NCBI GenBank assembly: GCA_017590115.1
Contig: JAGGNK010006335.1
Span: forward strand, 496,001-560,000
Reading direction: 5' to 3'
Length of the DNA stretch: 64,000 nucleotides
Origin: Montifringilla adamsi
Taxonomy: Eukaryota; Chordata; Aves; Passeriformes; Passeridae
A model generated the notes under the pieces. It did no database searches. It had not been told where the DNA came from and saw only the letters and a list, made by a program, of their open reading frames with translations. Shown in pieces: positions 46,789 to 58,044 of the stretch (position 1 is its first letter; each line of letters starts with the position of its first letter). A program made the translations under genes and the position numbers.

Positions 46789-49700
46789 GTCTGGAGGTAG
46801 GCAGGGGTAACCTGTGTGATTGAGAGCAAAAACTGACTGCAGTGGTGCTGGAGAAGGATGCAAAGATGAAGCCTGGAAGCCAGCACAAAGGCCAGGCAGA
46901 ATGACTGGCTGCTCCATGTGTCCCCACTGATATTTAAGATCACTCACAGCAGCCAGAAAGACCCGTTATCATCTACAGGGGCCACATATTAGGAGATGCA
47001 GAGTCCTACTTCTGCACAGGTCTGCACAAAGAACATATGAGAGACAGCTGGAACAGAGGTGTGTGAGGGGAGCAGCAGGTGTGCACACCTTTGAACAGAA
47101 ACAAATCTCCAGAGACAGAGACCAACTGCTCTTAGAAGACGCCACTAGGAGGACATCAGTTGCTGTCTCACGCTCCTTTTCCAGGAGATCCTAGAGGACA
47201 AATATGGGACTGCATGGATTAAAGGACTGCACCTTGAAACCTCCATAGATGAAAAACAAAGTGAAGGAACCAAAGCCTGTCTGTTGCTGGCTGCCACTAG
47301 TGCTCCTGAAACTGAAGCACCAGCAAACAGCCAGAGGTGCAGAATGTGCCAAACACAACACAAGGTGCAGAAGCAGTCAGTCAATAAGGCTGAAAATGCC
47401 TTTCCTGGGAACAGCTCCTGTGACAACATGGGGACAATGAGCTCACAGTACTTACAAAAGCAACAGGATCGTTGCTCCGGGTCCCGACTATGCTGAATTT
47501 CTTCACATACGTGTTGTTTTTCAGCGCTTCTGCAAAAGCTTTTAGAGTTGGTATGGGAATATTCTGTGACAAGAAATGAGAAATCATGTGTTAGGCCATC
47601 ATCTGTATGCAATGAATATGCAATACATATAAAAGATATTTTAACTTCTCATCAAGGTCAAATCACCAAATGCACTAAAGTAATTTGGGAAGGGGTTGAA
47701 AAATGTTTTCACAAGTTCTCTTGCTATAACCAGCGCGTTCTAAGGAGCATGGCAATGTCTTCAACCTATTTTGTGCTCTGCTGAAAGCTCACTGCCTTGA
47801 TTTGAAGCCACATCTCTGCTCTTTAGTTGCAATCTGCTCTTTAGTTGCCCAGAAACTCAGCTACCTAGGAACATGGGCATTGTGGGGATGCTTGTAACCA
47901 GGATTTGTGAGCCTACAAAGCACTGCTCCTGTGCTCTCTGATACGAATGGCAGCACTGAGAAACATTCATTCAGAAAATTCCCTGCTACAGGAACTGATC
48001 CAAAAATGCCTGAAAATATCTCCTTGTAACACAAATCACAGACACCTCTGACTGCTTTGTACAACACCTTACAGGCTAACATTGGCCATGCTATGTCTCA
48101 GCCCAGAAAAAAAAATCCATGCTACTTTTTCTGAGTTCCTTCAAAATCAGTATTTTTCACTTATGAAAAACTTTAGATACCCTTTTCAGATGTTCAAATT
48201 TTCACCTGAAATTGTAAGTGGCATCCTCACCTGAATCAAATACATTAAAGGAAAAATATTTCTGCTTTAGAAAGGTGTGGGTAGCACAGCAAAAACGTCT
48301 TTGAAGTGCACATGGAGTTAACCATGCTCTTGCTGTTTAGCTACGCCACCATTCAACAGACCCCATAAAATAGAAACTATTTTTTTTTTTTATTTAGTGT
48401 GTTTTTTAGGGCATGTATGTGTCCCAAAGGCAACATAAGTGGTACTATATCCTGACTTGCTTTCTACAAGAAGTTAAGAGTCCACAGAAGGGATGGGTGG
48501 GTGATAGACAGTTACCTGCAGGAAGGGTGACTTCTTCATATTTTTATGGCAAGTATCTGGATTATGAAACCTTTTTCCTCCCACCATTTAATAATATACA
48601 TCAATATTCCCTCCACCAAATATGCCTAAGTCATTAAAGCAATCTAAAACTGCTTTAACCAGACATTCAGTTTTGGGTCTCCCCAGACCACCCTTGGCAC
48701 AGCTCCATTTTTCCAGGCACTTAGAGGAATCCTCCTGCTACCAACCCCAGGCCACAGCAGGTAACAATCCATTCTTGTGCCTGCAATGGAGATGGGAAGT
48801 ACTGGTGTTTCTTGTCTGGCTACATTCAGTGTTACCATACTGCTCTGTGCAGCAAAATAGACTCAGTGTCTGCCTTCTGTGCATCACAGTCTTGTTACTA
48901 AGAGAGAAGGGTAGAAAGGAGCAAATACCATAATATTGTTAAGGTTGACTTCCTCAAGGTCAGGATCATTGCTTTGTATTCGTTTCAGAGTTTCCTCCAC
49001 ATCTGTTGAGTTTGGCTCCTCATCAGGAACTGGTTTGTACTTTGTGGGCTTAATCACACCTGCAAGTGAAAAGCAAGATGTGAAAATGAAAGCAGCCTGA
49101 GTAGCACTACGTTTTCTTAGAGTGTTTTCCTCCTCTTCCAGAAGTGGAGAGATGGAAGCATGACCTGACAAGCAGCCATGAGATGAGAAGCCACTCCACT
49201 GGGGCCACCCAGCACAGGACAGCCAGTGCCTGCTGCCGTGTGCTGCTAAGGTCCAAATCTGAGTGACAGAAGGCACACTGCCTGCATGGGGCTGTCCCTT
49301 GGGTTGCGCCGGCTCCCGGATGGCACCAGGGAAGTGGCTGAGACCACACTGACTGGCACAGGGCAAGGATGCACCAGAGACGGCCCCAGCAATCACAGGC
49401 TGCTCTGACATGCACAGCTCTAACCTCCAGCGTAAAAATAACTATCACTTTGCCTCTCTAGCAGCTCCAAAGCCAAATACTGCAGCCCGCTAAAGCAAAT
49501 CACTTACTGTTGAGGCCTTCTTTGTTCACAATGGTGCTGCTCCCCAGTGCCTCATAGTACTGCTGGTTACTCATCAAGGTGTGCATGCCAAGGATGGCTA
49601 CAGAAACAGAAGAATATGACTTATTGTAGGTTGCAGAGCCAGAAAAAGACACAGCACACTACCTTTCCCTGTGCAAGCATAGAAAAACATACAAAGAGAG

Positions 49701-52700
49701 GACAAAGGCCCCCAGCTGACATAAACATACAACAGTGTTCCAATGTGCTCCCTTGTTTATTCCAGTGTAGCCTGAGCCATAGGAGAAGAGGAACATCATC
49801 TTGTGGACAACAGACAAACATTCAAAGCTTCCCAGTACCCTACCTGACTCAGCATCACACAAAAATAATGAGGAGAAGACAGTAAAAAACTCAGAAAAAT
49901 GCCACTGGTAGGCTTTAGTATAAGCAGCCCAGTTCAGCAGGATCCTGCACATCCTCATCACCCTTGCTCACTTGGCACGTGCCACACAATTCCACAGCCC
50001 AGCTTTGGAGAAGAGCTGTGCCCCACACGGAGCCAAACCGACCCCAAGGCACCTGAAGCATAGCAATGCACATTATGTTTTCACTCAACAGCAGGCTGGA
50101 GTGCTGCACTTGGTACGTTTGGAAGGGGATACTGTGAGAAGCTAAAGCTCTGCTGGCCTGGTCAAAATGTAGAGCAGTGCTATGAACACCATTCAAATGC
50201 TGCAAGAGCCCAGAAGCCAAGCTCAGCCAATTTGTGTCTCTCAGACTCCAGACTGCAAAGCCAATATGCAAATGCATGTCTGGGGGCTTTGGTGAACTTC
50301 CTGGCATCTGCAAATGACCAGTAAGAAATCAGTGGCTTAGGAACTGTTGGGTAAAGAGTTTGTTTCTAAAAGTAACCCTGCTACATGCAGAAAGATCAAG
50401 TTTGAAAATAAAATTATTTTTGAATCAACAGCTTTTTTCTTTAATAGCTACATGACTTTTTAAAGAAAAATGCAGAATGAATTACATGAATACTCATTAA
50501 CACAGACACATCTGAACAAGTCTTGATCTCTGGATAGACACAGTTGTGAAAATAATAAATTTCTTCCTAAAATCCAAGCATGCTACCACAAAGGCACTTA
50601 GACTTGGGGGGCACCAGTCTGTCACTATGTTCTGTCGCTTTGGCCAAGAAGAGCTGGGGTTTGCAGGAGAAAGCACAAGAATAGGATCTGTTATGGCGAC
50701 AGCTCATCATGACTCAATGTCTGGGTTGCAGAGGCTGGACAGTCAGAAGCAAAGTGTCTCACTGAACTTCCCAAGCCACCAGCACATTCCCAACTGGATC
50801 TCAGAGAGCCAAGCAGTCTCCATCTGAAAGTCTGAGTGAGGCTGGGCACTTCAAGTTTGCTTGTTTGTATTTCAGCTGGCACTTTGCTCTGTCATTTTCG
50901 CACAGATGGAATTTTCAGGGGTGCAACACAGGTTGGAAAAGTAATTTGCAGGCTCAGCATTTTGGCAACACAGACAGCCCCCAAATCATAGCTTATTCGG
51001 GCAATGGAATCTCTCCAGCAGCCAGGGGTGTGAGTATCTGGACTGCAGAGAGAGGCAAGCATCTGCTGTCATGACCATGCCTTTGGGGGTCAGGTTTGTG
51101 TTGGTACACAAGAGGGACTCACTCTTTCCCAGTCTGGTGCTTATGGTGTATTCTCCAAAGGAACTCAGGCAGAACAAAGGCACCCCATTTCTGTCTCCCT
51201 CACCTTACCAAAGGCATGGGAGCCCTTCCAGGGCTACTGGGAGCCACCCTCCTGGCCTTGCCAAGGAAGGGATCCAACACACCACAGCTCACAATGATCC
51301 CTGCTAAACAGGCAGGGGCAAAATGAGCTCCTGCTAAATGAATCCTGCTAAGCAGGCAGGAGCAAGGCTGTCACTTTCAATATTGAGATTCCAACAGAGT
51401 TTGTATCACATCAGTACTCCTGCTCCCACTTAAGTGTATTCTCCCAGCAACTGCAGAACAAGCTTCCCTGAAGAGCATTTCCATGGGACAATAATTGCTG
51501 CACAGATCTGTAGCTTAGAAAGGCAGATTTTATAGGATAGAGCTTTACAGGACTCAAGGATCAGCAGCAAAAAAAGTAAAATCCGGAGATGCAATACTTG
51601 GCCAGGGTACATATGTTTGGGAGCCTTAATGCAGAAACACATTTCTAAGCCAAAAGATGGTATTATTATGTAGAAGATGTCTAGCAGGTATAGTTATTCT
51701 ACAGACTTTGAAAGTCTTGCAGACTTCCAGCAAGAAGGATACTGCTAGGGAGTATGGAAACCTGAAGGAGACAAAACTGGAAGAAGAAGCCAGTATCACT
51801 GAAATATTCACTGACTGCTGGACCAGCAAAGCACATGTGAGCTTCATAAGGCATCATGGGGTGTCCATGTGCTCCTTTGGCCAAGGCATGCCCTATCCCA
51901 AGCACAGAGCTTAGTCCACACTATGGCTTTCAGCAACATACCAATGTTGTCATCTGGCTGTCTGACCACACAAACCACAACAAATCCAACACTTAAAATG
52001 TGTTGGAAAAGCTCCTTAACAACCACCAGGCCTGAGTGTCCACTGAAAGACTTCTATAACCTTTAGGCAGATCCTCTAACAGGTTTCTTAACAAGAAATC
52101 CACTAGGTCTGCTTAACTGTTTCCTAAGATTTGGTTTGAAGAAAGTTTTGCTCTTGAATGTACAGGCTGGAATTAGCAACAGTCAGTGGCAGAGACAAAG
52201 GAAGAGATCAAACCACACGCTGTTCCATAGATAAACCCTTCTTCCCCCTGCTCAGCTTTGGTCCACACTCTTGATTAAATCACATAGGCTTAGAGTAATT
52301 TTTTTAAAATAAATAAATAAATTCTGTCAGAACCGACAGCCTGTAGAGAAACAGCAAAAAGTGCAATAGCTCATTTCCCACAAAAGAACAAAACAAACCC
52401 CAGAAGTTGAACAACATTCACCCCCAATTACTGTGAAATTATTTTACCAGCAATGTCACAGAGTTCTGCATCAGAAGCATTAGCAAGGGCTTCCTCCAGT
52501 TCCGGCTCCAGAGTCACACTTTCCAAAACGGGATCCATCGGCTTCTGCTTGGGAATCCAAGCTTTTCCTACAAATGCAAAATGAGGTCACTCGGTATAAG
52601 CTACAGCACCCAGTTCAGAGCTACTCTTGCAGATGCATTTCCATGCTGTGAGATTTGAAAAGTAGAAAGGACAGAGGGGACACAAGAGAAAAATCAGAAG

Positions 52701-55700
52701 AGAAACTGAATCCCTTTCCATCGGCTTGGTCTGAGTCCTGCTGTGATGCGAATGGGCAGCTGCAGAGCTCAGCCCTTGCAGCAGCGCAGCATCCACAGAA
52801 ACCCAACAGCACATTGGTACAGGATCACGGCTGCTCATAGCCCAGCACTCAGAAAGGCATGCACAGCCTGACCCTGCAGGTCCTCACTTCTCTGAAGGCT
52901 GCACAAAAGGGGTGAAGGTTTGCCAGCACTCAAGAGAGGCCTGTACCCAGCGCTGTGCAGGATCAGTCCTGCCACTGAGACACCTCTTGCTGTTGTGCAC
53001 GTTGGCAAGGCAGATGGCACACTGGTCAAAAGAGGGTGGAAAGGAGGTGGTGGAAAGCTCTGGGAGCAAGTAGAGACAGCACTTCAGTGAACACATGGGA
53101 TGCAAGGAGGAGCAGGCTTAGGGCAGCTGGTTAAGCTCAACCCTATTGCAAAGAGCATGCCAGATGGAGACCCCTGTGCTTTATCTCTCTGGACAGCAAG
53201 AGGCCGAAAACCAGACCTATTCCCTACAATTCAAAGGTGCAAATCCACAGGTACAGCTGGTAATGCAAACCTGCCGTCTTAGCTGCTTGCTCATGGCCTT
53301 TTCCTAAGGGGGGTGTCCCCATGGAGAGGAGGCTGGAGTTTTGATTGCAGTGCTCCCTGCCACTCCCCATCCCATTGCTTGTGGCAATCACTGGGCAAGC
53401 CACAACGCCTTCCCTGCCGGGGCTGGCTGCATCCCGGGAGGCATGGGAGAGTGACAGGGCTGATGGCCCTGCACAGCTGCTCCCAGCTCCTTGCTGCTCA
53501 TGCTGCAATGGGCAGCAGATCCTCCTCAGAGGCAGAATGGGTCAGTCTGGGATTTTATGGCATCCACCTCTGACAGCCCAAAAGAAAAGAGAGAGGCTTG
53601 CAATGTTTCAACACTCCACAGCAGGGAGCAGTCTGCTGAGTAAATCCAGCATTGCTAGGAAAGGGGTAGGAGGGCTCTGGGAATATTTTGGAGCAGTCCC
53701 CTCCCCTAAAATAGTCCTGGATCACTGCAGAGATAGCGACTGCAAAAGGCCTGGCCTAGCATGCCAGCCAGGACTATTTTTGTCACCTCTCTGAAACCAG
53801 AGTCAGTGGCACCAGAAGGGAGAAACAATCCTGCTGCTCAGGGATATGCAGAAAGGGGCTAAATTTAGCCTCAAGGAAGAAGCAACTGCACCTCAGGGTC
53901 CCCTAGGACAAAATGGAGGCTGCCATAAACAGCCTTTTGCTCCTATCCTCTGCCTGCACGCTGCCACTCTGACAGAGAGACCAGGAATCTGCCTCCTGGG
54001 ACACAGCTGCTCTTGCAAAAATAGGCAGAGTGTCATGTGCCTGCACAGCCAGGCACCTTCTGGGTACTCAGCAGCAAAATGTCTGCCCTGGCTTGGTGTG
54101 GAGATCTGGAACCCCTGTCCCACCAGATGCATGGCTGGGCAAACTGTACGTACCTTCTGGCGTGGGCAACACCAGCAGGGAACAAGAGAAACAGGGTAAC
54201 TTAATTCTGCTGTCATGCAGTAACTCCTTCTGACACCTCAGTGACACCAGAATTTCTGGGGTTTAATTCTAGTTTAATTTTAATTACCTAATTTCAGTCA
54301 ATTTCTAAGTTTTAGAAAGTTTTGTATCTCATTGTGCTTTATTACAAGATGGAACTTTAAATTAAACAGCGCATGCACGACGAAGACAGTGCAAAACATT
54401 TTATGTCATAACAGTACTTCTGCACACCCCAGCTCCCTCCCTGCCCAGCAGCACAGACAGGGACAGCACCTCCCATGGCCAACTAGTAAATCACCCTCCA
54501 ATCTGCAAACCTGGTGATTTATTTACAGCTTCATCACAGCTGTGAATATGTAATTTACCATCTCTGGCTCACAGTCAATGTAAGTAGTGTCTTCTCTCAA
54601 CAGCCTGTTACAAATGAAAATATGTTTCATGCATTTGAGATCACAACAGACTGAAGTATGATGCTGCAGACTCAAAATGCTTGAAATACTTCTGTCTCCT
54701 GCAGAATACTGCTTCTACCTTCTGAGCTAGCCAGGTGGGTAATCAAGACTGGACTGGGGCACATCTGAAAGGTATCAAACCAGTCTTCCTGATAGTACTC
54801 AATTTACTCATTTATTTCTCTCAAGGACTACTTTTTTTTCACTTTTTAAAAAAATCTAAAAATACCAGCTCAGGTTTTATTAAATGAACAGATTTTACAC
54901 AAGCTGTTTTTAAGAGAGCCATGTCGGTCAGTAAGGAGGCATCTTTCAGAAAGACCCTCAGTTAGGAAACATGTTCATATGCCCACATTTTCATGCACTT
55001 TTTTTTCATACAGGACAACCATTAGCATGAGTAGTGCACACCCAGATCTTCTGCTGCAGGGGGATCACAGTTCAGAGGGAGACACAACAGCTGAGAGAAG
55101 CTGCTGAGAAGCTCCTGGAATGCAGAAGCAAGGATTAACCAGACCATGTCCCATGTCAGATGATATTTGGAGTTCTAGCGGGAACAGAAAAGTCACTTGG
55201 ATAAGGGGTCATATACGAGAAGAACAGCAAAAGATGCCAGAAGGAGAGGAAAAGAAAAGAGGCAGAAAAAAAACCCCTGCTCACAGGCCTCAGGGCCATG
55301 CAGAGCAGGAGTGCAGCAGCCGCTGCAGGGTATGGTGCAGGAAGACACAAACAAGCAACCTGCAGGAGACTGGGAAATAAGGGTGGAGTTGTCAAGAGAT
55401 TATGAAAATTAGATGGGAACTGCTGGGCCTCATCACAGCTGCAGAGAGCTGTGGAGTTTCTCGACAGTGAGAAGCTCACAGAATCAAAATGGAGTGTGAA
55501 AAACAACCGTGAAACATGGAACTTAACATGAGGAGCTCACAGGAGAACAGGGCAAGGAGGAACAGGAGAGGACAGACGATGATTTCTCTCCCAGAACCTG
55601 ATACACATGCAGTGGCATGGGGATGGGAGAAGGCTGCACAGTGGTACAACTTCTGTCCAGCATTTAACAATATATCAGGTGGTGCCCAGATCAGCCAGCA

Positions 55701-58012
55701 CAGGAAACTCTTGGCACACCCCAGTTTATCAGCCAGCCTGGGCTGGGGCTAGGCAGCAGAGAGAGCAGATTCACCACCCCAGTAGTGTCAAAAAGAAGTT
55801 TTATCAACACAGCTCAGACATAACCCTTCTGCAGTGCACCCACTATGCCTTCATTGTGATGTACCCAGCACGGTGCAAATGATGACCATACCTCTCTTTT
55901 CGCCCGTGAAAGGAACCAAGTCTTCTCTGTCTTTAATGTCCTTTGCCTGCTTTTCTAGGTGGGCCATGAGCTCCTCCCTTTTGAATGGGCCAGTTGGTGG
56001 CTTTTGCGTCTGATCCCGCTGCCTGAGCCCTGCTGGCAACAGTGCATTCTAGAAATGGAGGTGAGAAACACAGGTTATCTCTGCAGGCCACAATCCCCAT
56101 CCCACAAACATTCTTCCCTCTACACTGCCCTCATTGCACCACTCTTCTTCCACAGTGCTGGACAATTTGCTTCTCCTTGTGTCAAAGGTTATCTTCATCC
56201 AGCCCCACTGATTCCTACATCATCCAAGGTATGTGATGCTCCTTCCCCCCTTCAGTTTCAGATGCTGCCCAGGAGCTGTTTCTCTGCAACATCAGCTCTG
56301 GCCTTTTCTTTCTGGAAGCTCTCAGCCACCTTCCCCCCACTATATGAGTCTGTCCAAGTGCCCACAATGCTCCATGTGTCCCAACAAGAATCAGTTCAGT
56401 TAAATCTCATGATCTTTCGCAGAGCAGATCAGAGAGCTGTGGTGGTCTCTTCTGCCTTTCAGGATCCATTACAACACTACAGAGAGGGTCTCACAGAGAA
56501 GATCCCCTGGTTGCAGAGCAAAGCCCCTGTGAACCCCAGCTTTTTTTCCAAGCCGCCTCCTTGTTACTCAGTCACGTAAGCCTCCACGGGAAGTTGGTTT
56601 GTGCTTGACACATATGGCACGTAAACACCTGCTTATATTTAAATATAGAACAGCCTTAATGCAGTAAGTAAGACTATTCCCAGATCTGACACTAAGCATG
56701 TTCTTTAAAGCTTTACTGGATAGAAGTCAACATTTACTTTTTAAGACACCCAAGGTGATGCTGAACAACACGCTGATTTTTCCATGCCTGCATGATAAAA
56801 CGAGTTCACTATAATTTATATCTGTATCAGTGAAAAGCCTGGAAAGGAAAATTACTAATAGGAAGCAGTGATACCCAGGCAACCCTGGAGGGCAAGAGAA
56901 GTGTGTGCCTTGAACAAGCAGGGAGGAATAGGAGACAGCTTGCTTCCACAGGCTTCATGCTGTGCGAAGCAACTATGCAATCTTCAAGCAAACTACACCT
57001 GCACTGACAGATGTCCATAATTATTTTACCTTTCTTCATCTTTCACAGAATGCTGCCTGACTCTTTGTCTTCTGAGGTAGCTGTAACCATCAGCCCATAC
57101 ACTTAATCAAGGGAACTAGTTTGTCAGCTCGCAAATATTTTCCTGCTTTACAATGAAAAATACTGATGATGCAATCTACAGCACCCATCGTTTACTCCAG
57201 AAACACTAACTGCATGTTGCAGGAGCAATTTCTCACTTGGCAGTGCCCAAGCTCCTCGAGTAACACTGCCGTAAGCCAGAGGCCAGCCAGTTGGCTCTGC
57301 ACATCCCCTGCAACAGGACAGTGCTGGCTCCAAAAACCTTTCACCAGCTTGGCACCAGCAGACCCCATGTTTGCGTATGTGCAGCTCCTGCTGATGCTAG
57401 GAAGGTGCTAAAAATAAACTGTCCCACTTTGTAAAACTCTGGGATTTGGATTTCTGCCTAAATGGAGGAAAATACAGGCCATCTGAAGTTTGTTACCAAA
57501 AAAACCCCAAACCCAAAACACCAAAAAACCCCAGAAAACCCTCAAACCAAGCAAGCCACAAAGCATTCCCTCCAAGGTGGCCTGCTCAGAAACAGAGATC
57601 CATTTTCCACAGGATTACTGCACTGCACCAGCACTGGCTCATATTGCTGCTGCAAGTCACAGATGCTCATCACATTGGGAAAAGGGCAGGAAAACAGAAA
57701 CAAAGGTACACATGTAGGCTGTGCTTCCAATGGCAAAAAATTCTTCTCTGTATCTGCAGCCAGTCTCTTCCACTCTTGCTCCAAGTACAGGCTCTGCAAA
57801 GGATCCCACTGAAATACAGATTACTAATGCAGCCCACTCCCCCCACATGTACTAAGATTCACAACCTAATGTCTCAATTAAAAATTACTTACATCAGGAT
57901 CCAGCTCTTCCAGTTCATTCTCTAACTTCCTGAGCTCCTCCTCTGTCAGAGCTCCAAGGATCTGATCTTCATCTAGGTCTCGGTATTTTTCTAGCTCCTT
58001 TCTGTAAGACAT
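43257..58012 (-). CDS. TMOD1: TMOD1, tropomodulin 1, nine coding exons
   Basis: Tropomodulin caps the slow-growing (pointed) ends of actin filaments in the red-cell membrane skeleton, muscle thin filaments and lens, together with tropomyosin. Nine coding exons join in phase to 1080 nt, 359 residues, the same as human. The N-terminal tropomyosin-binding helix is at residues 1-40 ([16 protein letters not shown]...). An actin-binding stretch follows ([24 protein letters not shown]). The second tropomyosin-binding helix is near 105-135 ([13 protein letters not shown]). The leucine-rich-repeat cap is at about 160-345 ([48 protein letters not shown]). The tail is [20 protein letters not shown]. All junctions are GT-AG. 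Non-coding first exon(s) were not found and probably lie beyond the window. Confidence 0.98.
45216..45360 (-). CDS. TMOD1: TMOD1 exon 9
   Basis: Residues 291-339, [20 protein letters not shown]..., [25 protein letters not shown]. End of the leucine-rich-repeat domain. Donor GTGAGTCA, acceptor TTCTAAAG. The 416-bp intron toward exon 8 is featureless. Confidence 0.97.
45777..45920 (-). CDS. TMOD1: TMOD1 exon 8
   Basis: Residues 243-290, [20 protein letters not shown]..., [22 protein letters not shown]. Two leucine-rich repeats, 48 codons, phase 0 at both ends. Donor GTAAAGGG. Confidence 0.98.
46752..46790. repeat. (TG)n microsatellite
   Basis: About 19 TG units with a single C interruption near the 3' end, in the 1535-bp TMOD1 intron between exons 7 and 8. 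Likely polymorphic. It produces spurious His-Thr open frames on the other strand. Confidence 0.95.
47456..47563 (-). CDS. TMOD1: TMOD1 exon 7
   Basis: Residues 207-242, [20 protein letters not shown]..., [13 protein letters not shown]. Exactly 36 codons, one leucine-rich-repeat unit. Donor GTAAGTAC. The 1365-bp intron toward exon 6 holds no recognised feature. Confidence 0.98.
48929..49059 (-). CDS. TMOD1: TMOD1 exon 6
   Basis: Residues 163-206, [20 protein letters not shown]..., EEVNLNNIM. Start of the leucine-rich-repeat domain. Donor ATG|GTATTTGC is weak but is the only one in phase with exon 7. Intron toward exon 5 is 448 bp. Confidence 0.97.
49508..49597 (-). CDS. TMOD1: TMOD1 exon 5
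   Basis: Residues 133-163, [20 protein letters not shown]..., IVNKEGLN. Linker before the leucine-rich repeats. Donor GTAAGTGA, acceptor TTTCTGTAG. The 2850-bp intron toward exon 4 contains only chance open frames. Confidence 0.98.
52448..52567 (-). CDS. TMOD1: TMOD1 exon 4
   Basis: Residues 93-133, [20 protein letters not shown]..., [15 protein letters not shown]. Second tropomyosin-binding helix. Donor GTAAAATA. The 3324-bp intron toward exon 3 is the largest seen between TMOD1 coding exons and shows no repeat I can name. Confidence 0.98.
55892..56048 (-). CDS. TMOD1: TMOD1 exon 3
   Basis: Residues 41-93, [20 protein letters not shown]..., [24 protein letters not shown]. First actin-binding region. 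Acceptor ATTTCTAG, donor GTATGGTC. The 1844-bp intron toward exon 2 contains an A/C-rich simple stretch at about 57498-57545. Confidence 0.98.
57498..57545. repeat. A/C-rich low-complexity stretch
   Basis: Alternating A runs and C runs; in TMOD1 transcript sense it is G-runs and T-runs. The G-runs are uneven and one spacer is long, so it is only a loose quadruplex candidate. Confidence 0.6.
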
Positions 58013-58044
58013 CTTAGAGGAGTCCCGTGGGTCTCACTCTTCTG
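57893..58044 (-). CDS. TMOD1: TMOD1 exon 2 (first coding) with 5'UTR end
   Basis: Coding 57893-58012, residues 1-40, [20 protein letters not shown]... to ELDPD. Bases 58013-58044 are likely 5'UTR, bounded by the acceptor CTGTTACAG. The ATG is set by homology to all tropomodulins. It is the first tropomyosin-binding helix. Confidence 0.95.

Noticed and set aside
46683..46947. Three overlapping His-Thr repeat open frames
   Set aside because: Translations of the (TG)n microsatellite.
55959..56579. 206-codon plus-strand open frame
   Set aside because: Antisense to TMOD1 exon 3 and its intron; the start overlaps the exon shadow and no domain is recognisable.
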